The position numbers were made by a program, and so were the translations under genes. The notes under the pieces were generated by a model, which saw only the letters and a list, made by a program, of their open reading frames with translations, had not been told where the DNA came from and ran no database searches. 64,000 nt of DNA, taken from contig NC_015138.1 of the NCBI RefSeq assembly GCF_000176855.2, positions 868,001 to 932,000 of the forward strand, read 5' to 3'. Origin of the DNA: Paracidovorax avenae ATCC 19860. GTDB lineage: Bacteria; Pseudomonadota; Gammaproteobacteria; Burkholderiales; Burkholderiaceae_C. This document shows positions 1 through 8,527 of the stretch, in pieces; within the stretch, counting starts at the first letter, position 1, and every line of letters starts with the position of its first letter.

Positions 1-1
1 C

Positions 2-388
2 CGGGTGCTGGACTACGGCTGCGGCTCGGGCATCCTCGCGATCGGGGCCGCCAAATTCGGTGCCACCGACATCGACGCCGTGGACATCGATCCTGCCGCC
101 GTGGAATCGACGCGGCTCAATGCCGAAGCCAACGGCGTGGCCCTGAAGGCCGGCCTGCCCGAGGCCGCGCAGGGCCGCTACGGCACGGTGCTGGCGAACA
201 TCCTCGCGACGCCGCTCAAGGTGCTGGCGCCGCTGCTGTGCGCCCATGTCGATGCGGGAGGGCACCTGGTGCTCGCGGGCATCCTGGAGCGCCAGGCCGA
301 GGAGTTGCGCGAGGCCTATGCCCCCTGGCTCCCGCTGCAGGTGAGCGATGCCGAGGACGGCTGGATCCTGATGACCGCCGCACGCTGA
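2..388 (+). CDS. prmA: Ribosomal protein L11 methyltransferase, C-terminal part (truncated by window edge)
   Basis: The reading frame is open from the window edge and ends in TGA, leaving 128 residues of the catalytic half of a class I SAM methyltransferase. The SAM-binding motif LDYGCGSGILAIGAAK is at the very start, followed by the acidic motif VDIDPAAVEST and the NILATPLKVLAP segment, which is the NxxxxPL-type substrate motif of PrmA. PrmA trimethylates ribosomal protein L11 in the cytoplasm. The following zinc-ribbon/DUF3426 gene starts 52 bp downstream in the same direction, so the two are probably cotranscribed. The N-terminal L11-recognition domain lies outside the window. Confidence 0.9.
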   Translation, partial: RVLDYGCGSGILAIGAAKFGATDIDAVDIDPAAVESTRLNAEANGVALKAGLPEAAQGRYGTVLANILATPLKVLAPLLCAHVDAGGHLVLAGILERQAEELREAYAPWLPLQVSDAEDGWILMTAAR

Positions 389-440
389 GGCGACGGCCCC
401 CGGCAGGGCGGCGCAGGGCGCCCCCTACAATTCCGAGTCG

Positions 441-1988
441 ATGAGCCAGATCACCCGCTGCCCCGCCTGTGGCACGACCTTCAAGGTCGTCGCGGACCAG
501 TTGCGCATTTCCGAAGGCTGGGTCCGGTGCGGGCAGTGCAAGGAGGTGTTCGACGCCTCCGCGAATCTGCTGCCGGGACCGGCGCGGCCTGCGGAGCTGT
601 TGCCGCCCATGGCGTTGCCGGGGAGCGCGCCCGTGCCTGTTCCGGCGCCTGCCGCAGCCGCACCCGCCGTGTCGGTGGCCGCTCCGGTGTCCGGCCCGGC
701 CGCCCCAGCCGTCCCGAGCGTCCCGGTGGCCCAGGTGCAGCAGGCCCCGGCCCCGCGTCCTGTGGGGCAGGATGCCGTACCCGGATCGGCGCCGGCCGCC
801 GTGCCGGCCTTCCTGTCGGCACGAACCGCCTCTCCGGAGGCGCATGGCGTGGATCCCGGCTGGAGCCTCGAGCCGCTGTCGCCCATGGCATGGCGCGTGC
901 GCGCACCTGCCGCAGCACCGCGGCCGGATCCCGTGCCTGCCCAGGTGCCGGCACCTTCCGCGCCGAGCGCCACTGGCGAGGAGGCCGCCGGGAAAGCCGG
1001 TCCTGCCGGTGCCGTCCCGACCCATCTTTCGGGCGCCTCGTCCGCGCCGCAGGAGTCCGACTCGGGCGGCTACGAACTGCCTTTCGCGGAGCTGCGCGAG
1101 TCCGGATGGCCCGACGATGAGGAGCCGGACGCGCAAGACTCGCTATCGCCGCACGGTGGCATGCCCCTGCCCGGGCGCATGGAGGCCGCCTCCGAGCCTG
1201 CCCCCGTTGCACAGGACGAAGATGAACCCCTGCTGGACGATGCAGCGGAGCAGGCCGTCGCCCGGGAGCTGGCGCACGAGGGCATCGATACGGACACCGA
1301 CCCGGTGGACATCGCCACCCAGGCGATGCCGCTGCCCGAGCCCGCCATGCCGGCCGTGGCGCCACTGTCCCCGCCCTCGGTATGGCGCTCCGCGCGTGCG
1401 CCGGCGTCCGGCCGGGGCGCGGAAGGCGACGACGATGACGATCCGGACGAGGAGGGCGCGCAGGCCTCCGGCGAGCCGGGCTTCATGCGTGCGGCGCGGC
1501 GCAGGGCGTGGTGGCGCAGGCCCGCCGTGCGCATCGCGCTGGGACTGGCCGGCGTGCTGCTGCTGGGAATGCTGCTGCTGCAGGTCGGCCTGCAGGAGCG
1601 GGACCGGCTGGCTGCGCAGCATCCCGCGCTGCGCCCCCTGCTGCAGGTGCTGTGCGCTCCGCTGCAGTGCCGCATCGCCCCGCCCCGGCGCATCGCCGAC
1701 GTGGTCATCGACAGCTCCTCCTTCAACAAGGCGCGCGGGGACGGTTTCCTGCTCGCGCTCACCATCCGCAGCCGCGCGGATTTCCCCGTGGCCATGCCTG
1801 CGCTGGAGCTGACGCTCACCGACGCGCAGGAGCAGCCCGTCCTGCGGCGCGTGCTGCTGCCGCAGGATCTCTCGGCCCCCGCGGAACTGCCCGCCCACGG
1901 CGAGTGGGGCGGCGCATGGCCGGTGAACGTGGGCGCGGCCGGCAACGCCCGCGTGGCGGGTTACCGGCTGCTCGCCTTCTACCCATGA
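441..1988 (+). CDS. Zinc-ribbon and DUF3426 domain membrane protein
   Basis: A 515-residue protein starting with an MJ0042-type zinc finger, with CPAC at residues 8-11 and CGQC at about 31-34. A very long Pro/Ala-rich, then acidic, low-complexity linker runs from about 50 to 350. A single transmembrane helix lies near residues 363-384, preceded by an Arg-rich stretch (RRRAWWRR) expected to stay in the cytoplasm. The last ~130 residues look like a DUF3426 domain, predicted periplasmic. This architecture is common after prmA in Burkholderiales. The molecular function is not known to me. The linker is the part most likely to vary between strains. Confidence 0.8.
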   Translation: MSQITRCPACGTTFKVVADQLRISEGWVRCGQCKEVFDASANLLPGPARPAELLPPMALPGSAPVPVPAPAAAAPAVSVAAPVSGPAAPAVPSVPVAQVQQAPAPRPVGQDAVPGSAPAAVPAFLSARTASPEAHGVDPGWSLEPLSPMAWRVRAPAAAPRPDPVPAQVPAPSAPSATGEEAAGKAGPAGAVPTHLSGASSAPQESDSGGYELPFAELRESGWPDDEEPDAQDSLSPHGGMPLPGRMEAASEPAPVAQDEDEPLLDDAAEQAVARELAHEGIDTDTDPVDIATQAMPLPEPAMPAVAPLSPPSVWRSARAPASGRGAEGDDDDDPDEEGAQASGEPGFMRAARRRAWWRRPAVRIALGLAGVLLLGMLLLQVGLQERDRLAAQHPALRPLLQVLCAPLQCRIAPPRRIADVVIDSSSFNKARGDGFLLALTIRSRADFPVAMPALELTLTDAQEQPVLRRVLLPQDLSAPAELPAHGEWGGAWPVNVGAAGNARVAGYRLLAFYP

Positions 1989-2090
1989 GGACTGCACCCT
2001 GCGTCCGTCCGCATGGCTGCGCAGTATTCGCGCTGCCTTGCGTTTCCGTTTCCGTTTCCTTGACCTTCCATCCCTATCGACAGGATTTCC

Positions 2091-2987
2091 ATGGCTGCCC
2101 TGATTTGCGGTTCCCTGGCCTTTGACACCATCATGACCTTCGAGGGTCGCTTCGCCGAGCAGATCCTGCCGGACCAGTTGCACATCCTCAACGTGTCGTT
2201 CCTCGTGCCGTCGCTGCGGCGGGATTTCGGCGGCTGCGCGGGCAACATCGCCTACAGCCTCCAGCTGCTGGGCGGCCGCCCCGTGCCCATGGCGATGCTG
2301 GGCAGCGACGGCGGCGACTACCTGCAGCGCCTGCAGGACCTCGGCATCGATACGCGCCATGTAGGCCGGGTGGACGAGACCTATACCGCGCAGGCGCTCA
2401 TCATGACCGACCGCGACAACAACCAGATCACGGCCTTCCACCCGGGCGCGATGATGCTCGCGCACCGCTCGCGCATCACCGCCGAGCCCGACCTGCGCCT
2501 GGGCATCATCGCCCCGGACGGCCGCGATGCCATGATCGAACATGCGGCGCAGTTCGAGGCCGCGGGCATCCCGTTCGTGTTCGACCCGGGCCAGGGCCTG
2601 CCGATGTTCGGCGGAGAGGAGCTTGCGCGCTTCATCGGCCAGGCGAGCTGGGTGACCGTGAACGACTACGAAGGCCGCATGCTGTGCGAGCGCACGGGCT
2701 GGAGCTTCGCGGAGATTTCGCGCAAGGTGCGCGGCCTCGTGGTCACCCTGGGCGCGGACGGCTGCGACGTCTGGGAAGACGGAGTGGCCACGCGCGTGCC
2801 GCCCGTGCAGCCGGCCAGCGTGGTGGACCCCACGGGCTGCGGCGACGCATGGCGTGGCGCGTTGCTCTTCGGCCTGGAGCAGGGCTGGCCGCTCGCACGC
2901 TGCGCGGCGCTGGGCAACCGCCTGGGGGCGCTGAAGATCGCGCAGCGCGGCCCGCAGAACTACCAGCTCGATTTCGTGCCGGCCTGA
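2091..2987 (+). CDS. PfkB-family carbohydrate (possibly adenosine) kinase
   Basis: A 298-residue ribokinase-fold kinase. The N-terminal sugar-binding glycine motif is visible as FGGCAGNIAYSLQLLGG (about 46-62). The C-terminal PfkB signature is VDPTGCGDAWRGALL, where GCGD is the anion hole and the Asp is the predicted catalytic base. VVTLGADGCDVW supplies the ATP-site strand. Length and motifs fit the adenosine kinase/ribokinase group, but the substrate cannot be fixed from sequence. An AGGA lies close before the ATG. Transcription from the left meets the palindrome at 3008-3027 right after the stop. Confidence 0.8.
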   Translation: MAALICGSLAFDTIMTFEGRFAEQILPDQLHILNVSFLVPSLRRDFGGCAGNIAYSLQLLGGRPVPMAMLGSDGGDYLQRLQDLGIDTRHVGRVDETYTAQALIMTDRDNNQITAFHPGAMMLAHRSRITAEPDLRLGIIAPDGRDAMIEHAAQFEAAGIPFVFDPGQGLPMFGGEELARFIGQASWVTVNDYEGRMLCERTGWSFAEISRKVRGLVVTLGADGCDVWEDGVATRVPPVQPASVVDPTGCGDAWRGALLFGLEQGWPLARCAALGNRLGALKIAQRGPQNYQLDFVPA

Positions 2988-3001
2988 GGCCGGGCGGGCA
3001 T

Positions 3002-3027
3002 AAAAAAACCCGGTGCATGCACCGGGT
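3002..3027 (-). terminator. Rho-independent terminator of the histone H1-like gene
   Basis: A perfect 20-bp palindrome (acccggtgcatgcaccgggt, 3008-3027) is followed, on the minus strand, by seven T. It sits 43 bp beyond the stop of the minus-strand histone-like gene and just after the stop of the plus-strand kinase. It therefore separates two convergent genes, with the U-tract on the minus-strand transcript. Confidence 0.85.
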
Positions 3028-3069
3028 GGGACCAGCCCCGCGGGCGGGGCGGCTGGCTGCTGTCGTCGC

Positions 3070-3717
3070 TCAGGGCTTGGTGCCCGTCGGGAAGGGCCAT
3101 GCGGCCTGCGGGTTCAGCGTGGTCTGTGCTGCGGGTGCAGGCGCAGGGGCAGAGGCCTTGGAGGCCGCCTTTTTCGGGGCAGCCTTCTTCGGTGCAGCGG
3201 CCTTGGTCGTGCCGGTGGCCTTCTTCGCCGGTGCAGCTGCCTTCTTGGTGGAGGCTGCGGCCTTCTTTGCCGGTGCAGCTGCCTTCTTGGCGGGGGCTGC
3301 GGCCTTCTTCGCCGGTGCAGCTGCCTTCTTGGCGGGGGCTGCGGCCTTCTTTGCCGGTGCAGCTGCCTTCTTGGCAGGAGCTGCGGCCTTCTTTGCCGGT
3401 GCAGCTGCCTTCTTGGCGGGGGCTGCGGCCTTCTTTGCCGGTGCAGCTGCCTTCTTGGCAGGAGCTGCGGCCTTCTTTGCCGGTGCAGCTGCCTTCTTGG
3501 CAGGAGCTGCGGCCTTCTTTGCCGGTGCAGCTGCCTTCTTGGCGGGGGCTGCAGCCTTCTTCGCCGGAGCGGCCTTCTTCGTCGTGGCGGCGGCCTTCTT
3601 GGCCGATGCCGGTGCGGCGGCGGCCTTCTTCACGGTCGTCGCTGCCTTGGTGGAAGCCGCTTTCTTCGCGGCGGGTGCTGCCTTCTTGGCGGCGGTCGTC
3701 TTCTTCGCAGTTGCCAT
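3070..3717 (-). CDS. Histone H1-like AAKK-repeat DNA-binding protein
   Basis: A 215-residue, extremely basic protein built almost entirely of Lys-Lys pairs in Ala/Pro (units of AAAPAKK), ending in a short non-repetitive tail (PWPFPTGTKP-like). This matches bacterial H1-like proteins such as AlgP, Bordetella BpH1 and chlamydial HctB, which bind DNA through the lysine-rich tail and compact the nucleoid or affect transcription. There are two adjacent ATG codons. The second (3717) is 6 nt from AGGAG and is preferred over 3720. The middle is a tandem DNA repeat with a 42-bp period, so length should vary between strains. It has its own terminator and lies 188 bp beyond nrdB. Confidence 0.85.
   Translation of the reverse strand: MATAKKTTAAKKAAPAAKKAASTKAATTVKKAAAAPASAKKAAATTKKAAPAKKAAAPAKKAAAPAKKAAAPAKKAAAPAKKAAAPAKKAAAPAKKAAAPAKKAAAPAKKAAAPAKKAAAPAKKAAAPAKKAAAPAKKAAAPAKKAAAPAKKAAASTKKAAAPAKKATGTTKAAAPKKAAPKKAASKASAPAPAPAAQTTLNPQAAWPFPTGTKP
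3232..3567. repeat. Tandem repeat, 8 units of 42 bp, inside the H1-like gene
   Basis: Eight consecutive 42-bp units start at 3232, 3274, 3316, 3358, 3400, 3442, 3484 and 3526. They differ mainly at two places (ggcggggg / ggcaggag / ggtggagg, and tttgcc / ttcgcc). Each codes on the minus strand for 14 residues, two AAAPAKK heptads. All other frames are also open, which creates spurious long ORFs here. Confidence 0.95.
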
Positions 3718-3824
3718 CATTTTCTCCTTGGGTCGATTTGCAAAGAGCGCTCCATGCCTGCATTGGACAGGGAGCGATCCATGGCGATGGGGGCTCTCGG
3801 GCACCCACCGCCATGAACGCGGGA

Positions 3825-3869
3825 ACGCCCCGCGCGGCAGGGCCCTTGCGGGCTGCCGGTGCGGGGCGT
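3825..3869. other. Strong GC hairpin downstream of nrdB
   Basis: acgccccgc (3825-3833) and gcggggcgt (3861-3869) form a perfect 9-bp stem enclosing a second inverted repeat (cggcag / ctgccg). It lies between the nrdB stop and the H1-like gene. No T-tract follows on either strand, so it may be a transcript-stabilising or factor-dependent termination structure rather than an intrinsic terminator. Confidence 0.5.
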
Positions 3870-3905
3870 GGAATGAAAATACATGGCCTGGAATGACGGG
3901 ATCGA

Positions 3906-5069
3906 CTAATCCCAGGACAGTGCGCCGCCGGACTGGTACTCGATGACGCGCGTCTCGAAGAAGTTGCGTTCCTTCTTCAGGTCGATCATCTCGCTCATCC
4001 AGGGGAAGGGATTCTCTTCGTTGGGGAAGAGCGCCTCCAGGCCGATCTGCGTGGCGCGCCGGTTGGCGATGTAGCGCAGGTAGCCTTTGAACATGGAGGC
4101 GTTCATGCCCAGCACGCCGCGGGGCATGGTGTCTTCCGCGTACTGGTACTCCAGCTCGACGGCCTTCATGAACAGGCCCTTGATCTCTTCCTTGAACTCC
4201 GCGGTCCAGAGGTGCGGGTTCTCGAGCTTGAGCTGGTTGATCAGGTCGATGCCGAAGTTGCAGTGCATCGACTCGTCGCGCAGGATGTACTGGTACTGCT
4301 CGGCGGCGCCGGTCATCTTGTTCTGGCGGCCCAGCGCGAGGATCTGCGTGAAGCCGACGTAGAAGAACAGGCCTTCCATCAGGCAGGCGAACACGATGAG
4401 CGACTTCAGCAGGGTCTGGTCGGTCTCGGGCGTGCCGGTCTTGAAGTCGGGGTCCATGATCGCCTCGATGAAGGGGATCAGGAACTCGTCCTTGTTGCGG
4501 ATCGAATCGACCTCGTTGTAGGCGTTGAAGATCTCGCTCTCGTCGAGGCCGAGCGACTCGACGATGTACTGGTAGGCGTGCGTGTGGATCGCTTCCTCGA
4601 AGGCCTGGCGCAGCAGGAACTGGCGGCACTCGGGCGCGGTGATGTGGCGGTACGTGCCCAGCACGATGTTGTTGGCGGCCAGCGAATCGGCGGTCACGAA
4701 GAAGCCGAGGTTGCGCTTGACGATGCGGCGCTCGTCCTCGGTCAGGCCGTTCGGGTCCTTCCACAGCGCGATGTCGCGGGTCATGTTGACCTCCTGCGGC
4801 ATCCAGTGGTTGGCACAGGTGGCGAGGTACTTTTCCCAGGCCCACTTGTACTTGAAGGGAACGAGCTGGTTGACGTCGGTCTGGCCGTTGATGATGCGCT
4901 TGTCGGCGGCATTCACGCGGCGGTGCTGGGCCGGCGCGGAGGTGGCAGCGGGTTGCGCCACGGGGCTCTGGAAGGACGCGGAGGGCAGCACGTCCTGACG
5001 GTGGCCTTGCAGACCGCCGTCCAGAGGTTTCTGCGATGAGGGCTTGACTTCTTCGTCCCAGTTCAGCAT
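3906..5069 (-). CDS. nrdB: Ribonucleoside-diphosphate reductase class Ia, beta subunit
   Basis: A 387-residue R2 subunit that houses the diiron-tyrosyl radical cofactor driving deoxyribonucleotide synthesis by NrdA. Iron-ligand and radical motifs are visible: EEAIHTHAY supplies a Glu, a His and, four residues on, the radical Tyr (the ExxHxxxY arrangement of E. coli Y122). DESMHCNFG supplies the later Glu and His ligands. The C-terminal tail that docks on NrdA is present. The start MLNWDEEV is chosen over an upstream in-frame extension because the extension is not R2-like and would run through the likely terminator region. The gene follows nrdA with a 138-bp gap that holds a terminator-like structure. 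Confidence 0.95.
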   Translation of the reverse strand: MLNWDEEVKPSSQKPLDGGLQGHRQDVLPSASFQSPVAQPAATSAPAQHRRVNAADKRIINGQTDVNQLVPFKYKWAWEKYLATCANHWMPQEVNMTRDIALWKDPNGLTEDERRIVKRNLGFFVTADSLAANNIVLGTYRHITAPECRQFLLRQAFEEAIHTHAYQYIVESLGLDESEIFNAYNEVDSIRNKDEFLIPFIEAIMDPDFKTGTPETDQTLLKSLIVFACLMEGLFFYVGFTQILALGRQNKMTGAAEQYQYILRDESMHCNFGIDLINQLKLENPHLWTAEFKEEIKGLFMKAVELEYQYAEDTMPRGVLGMNASMFKGYLRYIANRRATQIGLEALFPNEENPFPWMSEMIDLKKERNFFETRVIEYQSGGALSWD

Positions 5070-5105
5070 AGGTCTTCCAATGGTCGGATTATGAAAGCAG
5101 CGCTG

Positions 5106-5135
5106 CAAAAATAAAAGCGCCGCAGCGTGGCGCAG
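5106..5135 (-). terminator. Possible intrinsic terminator/attenuator between nrdA and nrdB
   Basis: On the minus strand a short GC stem (gcgcc / ggcgc, 5117-5121 with 5129-5133) is followed by a T-rich run with one interruption (complement of 5107-5116). It lies downstream of nrdA and about 37 bp upstream of the nrdB start. It could lower nrdB expression relative to nrdA, or be read through. Confidence 0.5.
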
Positions 5136-5161
5136 CGATGTTTTTGTTGCTTCAGAGCACA

Positions 5162-5196
5162 TGCGAGGAAGGTCCCGCGCAGGGACCTTCCTCGCA
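5162..5196. other. Perfect 15-bp inverted repeat downstream of nrdA
   Basis: tgcgaggaaggtccc (5162-5176) pairs perfectly with 5182-5196 around a 5-nt loop, 11 bp after the nrdA stop. There is no adjoining T-tract. It is probably a 3'-end or processing hairpin of the nrdA message. Confidence 0.6.
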
Positions 5197-5207
5197 GCGC
5201 ATTCACA

Positions 5208-8159
5208 TCACTGGCAGGCTTCGCAAGTGGGGTCGTCGATGGCGCAGAACTTCACGTCGGTCGCAGGCAGCGCGGCGGCCTGCGATTGCGCTGCGGCGGC
5301 GGCCGCATCGAGCGCGCCGGGGCGTGCGGTGCCGCTGCCGGCGGCCTGCATCGCGCCGTCGCTGCCCGACGAAACGGCGTTGAGCTGGCGCGTGTTCACG
5401 GTGCTCATCTCGACGTGCGTCGCGCTCTGCGTGCGCAGGTAGTACGTGGTCTTGAGGCCGCGCACCCAGGCGAGCTTGTAGGTCTCGTCGAGCTTCTTGC
5501 CGGAGGCGCCGGCCATGTAGATGTTCAGGCTCTGCGCCTGGTCGATCCACTTCTGGCGGCGCGATGCGGCTTCCACCAGCCACGTGGGCGCCACTTCGAA
5601 GGCCGTGGAATACAGCGCCTTGACGTCCTGCGGCACGCGGTCGATCGGGTGCAGCGAGCCCTTGAAGTGCTTGAGGTCCATGACCATCACGTCGTCCCAC
5701 AGGCCCAGGCGCTTCAGGTCGCGCACGAGGTAGCCGTTGATGACGGTGAACTCGCCCGACAGGTTCGACTTGACCGACAGGTTGCCGAAGGACGGCTCGA
5801 TCGACGCATCCACGCCGACGATGTTGGAGATGGTGGCCGTGGGGGCGATGGCCACGCAGTTGGAGTTGCGCATGCCGTCGCGGGCGATCTTCTGGCGCAG
5901 CGCGTCCCAGTCGAGGCTGGTGGCGCGGTCCACTTCCACGTAGCCGCCGCGGGCCTTCTCCAGCAGGTCGAGCGTGTCGATCGGCAGGATGCCGCGGTCC
6001 CACAGCGAGCCGGGGTAGCTGGAGTACTTGCCGCGCTCCTGCGCGAGCTCGGTGGAGGCCCAGTAGGCGTAGTAGCAGATCGCTTCCATCGAGCGGTCGG
6101 CGAATTCCACCGCGGCCTGCGAGGCGTAGGGAATGCGCAGCTCGTACAGGCTGTCCTGGAAGGCCATCAGGCCCAGGCCCACGGGGCGGTGGCGCATGTT
6201 GGAGTTGCGCGCCTTCTCGACCGCGTAGTAGTTGATGTCGATCACGTTGTCGAGCATGCGCATGGCCGTGGAGATGGTCTTGCGCAGCTTGGCGTGGTCG
6301 AGCTCCTTGCCGTTCGGGCCGTCCTTCAGGTGGCGCACGAGGTTGACCGAGCCGAGGTTGCACACGGCAGTTTCGGCGTCGCTGGTGTTGAGCGTGATCT
6401 CGGTGCAGAGGTTGGACGAGTGCACCACGCCGGCGTGCTGCTGGGGCGAGCGCACGTTGCAGGCGTCCTTGAACGTGATCCAGGGATGGCCGGTCTCGAA
6501 CAGCATCGTGAGGATCTTGCGCCACAGGTCGGTGGCCTGCAGGGTGCGCGAAGGCTTGATCTCGCCGCGCGCGGCCTTCTCTTCGTAGGCGACGTAGGCC
6601 TTCTCGAAGTCGGCGCCGAACAGGTCGTGCAGGTCCGGCACGGAGGAGGGCGAGAACAGCGTCCAGGTGCCCTTTTCCATCACGCGGCGCATGAACAGGT
6701 CGGGGATCCAGTTGGCCGTGTTCATGTCGTGTGTGCGGCGGCGGTCGTCGCCGGTGTTCTTGCGCAGCTCCAGGAACTCCTCGATGTCGAGGTGCCAGGT
6801 TTCCAGGTAGGTGCAGACGGCGCCCTTGCGCTTGCCGCCCTGGTTCACGGCCACGGCCGTGTCGTTCACCACCTTGAGGAACGGCACCACGCCCTGCGAT
6901 TCGCCGTTCGTGCCCTTGATGTGCGAGCCGAGCGCACGCACGCGGGTCCAGTCGTTGCCCAGGCCGCCCGCGAACTTGGAGAGCAGGGCGTTTTCCTTGA
7001 TGGATTCGTAGATGCCGTCGAGGTCGTCGGGCACCGTGGTCAGGTAGCAGGACGAGAGTTGCGAGCGCAGCGTGCCGCTGTTGAAGAGCGTGGGCGTGCT
7101 CGACATGAAGTCGAACGACGACAGCACTTCGTAGAACTCGATGGCACGGGCCTCGCGGTCGGGCTCGTTCAGCGCCAGGCCCATGGCCACGCGCATGAAG
7201 AAGCACTGGGGCAGCTCGATGCGGGTCTTGCGCACGTGCAGGAAGTAGCGGTCGTACAGGGTCTGCAGGCCCAGGTAGTCGAACTGCTGGTCGCGGCCGG
7301 CATCGAGCGCGGCGCCCAGGCGGGCCAGGTCGTACTGCAGCAGGCGGGGATCGAGCAGTTCGTTGTCCACGCCCTTCTGGATGAACTGCGGGAAATAGGC
7401 GGCATAGGCCGGGCCCATGTCGGCGGGCACCACGTCCTGGCCCAGCACCTCGCGCACGATGGTGTGCAGCAGCAGGCGGGCGGTGGCGTAGGTGTAGTCG
7501 GGGTCCTTCTCGATCAGCGTGCGCGCGGCCAGGATGGAGGCCTTGTACACCTCGTCCATCGGGACGCCGTCATACAGGTTGCGCAGCGTCTCGGCCACGA
7601 TGGGCGCGGCGTGCACGTCCTGGCCCAGGTTGGCGCAGGCGGAGTCGATCAGGCCGCGCAGGCGGGCTTCGTCCAGCGGCACGCGCTGGCCGTTGTCGAT
7701 CACGTGCAGCACCGGCGTGGAGGGCACGGGCTGGCGGTCGTGCTGCTGGTGCGCGCGCTCCTGGGTGCGGCGCTCGCGGTAGAGCACATAGGCGCGGGCG
7801 ACTTCATGGTGGCCGCCGCGCATGAGGCTCAGCTCCACGTTGTCCTGCACGTCCTCGATGTGGAACGTGCCGCCGCCCGGACGCGAGCGCATGAGCGCAC
7901 GCACCACGGACTGGGTCAGGGTGTCCACCGTCTCGCGCACGCTGGCCGAGGCCGCGCCCTGGGTGCCGTGCACCGCGAGGAAGGCCTTCATCATGGCCAC
8001 GGCGATCTTCTGCGGCTCGAACGGCACGACCGCGCCGTTGCGGCGGATGATCTGGTAATGCGAGAGCGGGTGGCCGCCGGCCGCGGGCTCGGTGCCTTGC
8101 GCCGTGGGCGTCTGGTCGGGTGCGGTCGTGGCGGATGAAGGGCTCAGCGCAGGCTGCAT
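5208..8159 (-). CDS. nrdA: Ribonucleoside-diphosphate reductase class Ia, alpha subunit with two ATP-cones
   Basis: A 983-residue catalytic subunit, about 220 residues longer than E. coli NrdA because it carries two ATP-cone regulatory domains in tandem (about 34-135, starting HYQIIRRNGAVVPFEPQKIA, and about 155-250, starting VIDNGQRVPLDEARL). Catalytic residues are visible: SSCYLTTVPDD (first active-site Cys), NLCTEI (Asn-x-Cys-x-Glu radical site) and CNLGSVNL (second Cys). The C-terminus CAIDDPTCEAC carries the swinging-arm cysteines that re-reduce the active site. The start MQPALS is used because a GAGG is 8 nt upstream. The extra N-terminal cone matches the Pseudomonas-type NrdA, where the outer cone senses ATP/dATP. 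Upstream NrdR boxes point to NrdR repression. Confidence 0.95.
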   Translation of the reverse strand: MQPALSPSSATTAPDQTPTAQGTEPAAGGHPLSHYQIIRRNGAVVPFEPQKIAVAMMKAFLAVHGTQGAASASVRETVDTLTQSVVRALMRSRPGGGTFHIEDVQDNVELSLMRGGHHEVARAYVLYRERRTQERAHQQHDRQPVPSTPVLHVIDNGQRVPLDEARLRGLIDSACANLGQDVHAAPIVAETLRNLYDGVPMDEVYKASILAARTLIEKDPDYTYATARLLLHTIVREVLGQDVVPADMGPAYAAYFPQFIQKGVDNELLDPRLLQYDLARLGAALDAGRDQQFDYLGLQTLYDRYFLHVRKTRIELPQCFFMRVAMGLALNEPDREARAIEFYEVLSSFDFMSSTPTLFNSGTLRSQLSSCYLTTVPDDLDGIYESIKENALLSKFAGGLGNDWTRVRALGSHIKGTNGESQGVVPFLKVVNDTAVAVNQGGKRKGAVCTYLETWHLDIEEFLELRKNTGDDRRRTHDMNTANWIPDLFMRRVMEKGTWTLFSPSSVPDLHDLFGADFEKAYVAYEEKAARGEIKPSRTLQATDLWRKILTMLFETGHPWITFKDACNVRSPQQHAGVVHSSNLCTEITLNTSDAETAVCNLGSVNLVRHLKDGPNGKELDHAKLRKTISTAMRMLDNVIDINYYAVEKARNSNMRHRPVGLGLMAFQDSLYELRIPYASQAAVEFADRSMEAICYYAYWASTELAQERGKYSSYPGSLWDRGILPIDTLDLLEKARGGYVEVDRATSLDWDALRQKIARDGMRNSNCVAIAPTATISNIVGVDASIEPSFGNLSVKSNLSGEFTVINGYLVRDLKRLGLWDDVMVMDLKHFKGSLHPIDRVPQDVKALYSTAFEVAPTWLVEAASRRQKWIDQAQSLNIYMAGASGKKLDETYKLAWVRGLKTTYYLRTQSATHVEMSTVNTRQLNAVSSGSDGAMQAAGSGTARPGALDAAAAAAQSQAAALPATDVKFCAIDDPTCEACQ

Positions 8160-8239
8160 ACAGGAAACCTCGGTGGATGGGGTGGCAGAAAAAGGACGGT
8201 GGTGTAGGCGCACACCGCCAGTTGATTGCGTAATGCGAA

Positions 8240-8255
8240 ACGCTATAGGTAGTGG
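8240..8255. promoter_or_regulatory. NrdR box 1
   Basis: The 16-bp site acgctataggtagtgg matches the NrdR-box pattern acaCwAtATaTwGtgt at about 12 positions. Its centre is exactly 32 bp from that of the stronger second box. Tandem boxes 31-32 bp apart are the known arrangement of NrdR operators. Confidence 0.7.
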
Positions 8256-8271
8256 TCACATGACTACCTGG

Positions 8272-8287
8272 GCACTACATGTAGTGT
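8272..8287. promoter_or_regulatory. NrdR box 2
   Basis: gcactacatgtagtgt contains a perfect 14-bp palindrome (cactacatgtagtg) and matches the NrdR-box pattern at 13 of 16 positions. It lies 113 bp before the nrdA start. Together with the box at 8240 it should let NrdR repress nrdA (and probably nrdB) when dATP is high. Confidence 0.75.
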
Positions 8288-8527
8288 ATCTCTTGAAATT
8301 CGATGCGTGTAGCCACGCGATGTTTCCATGCGTTGGCACGCGGGTGGGGAGGCGGTCCTGCAGGCCGCGCCGGATGGTGGTTCCGGCGTGCGGCGCAAGG
8401 CCTGGCGCGTGTTGCGGGACCGGAGCGCGGTGCGGGCCGGCGCCAGTGCTGGTGGGGCGCAAGGGGAGCGAGTGTCGCGATTTGCCTTCGTCCGCGCCAG
8501 CGCTTCGGGAAAACCCTTGCTCGCCGG
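8288..8527. other. Gene-poor stretch between nrdA promoter region and ampD
   Basis: The nrdA-ampD interval (8160-8527) holds the nrdA leader and the two NrdR boxes in its left part. The rest shows no convincing gene, terminator or repeat; short open frames here have no start signals and only reflect high GC. Confidence 0.5.

Noticed and set aside
3232..3567. Regular 42-bp repeats resembling a CRISPR array
   Set aside because: Units are contiguous with no unique spacers and lie in a coding frame for AAAPAKK heptads.
3070..4845. 591-codon minus-strand frame joining the H1-like gene and nrdB
   Set aside because: The upstream part is an off-frame reading of nrdB; the H1-like gene has a strong ribosome-binding site at 3717.
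5127..8138. Plus-strand open frame of 1003 codons opposite nrdA
   Set aside because: Antisense shadow of nrdA; V/H/R/G/A-rich and motif-free.
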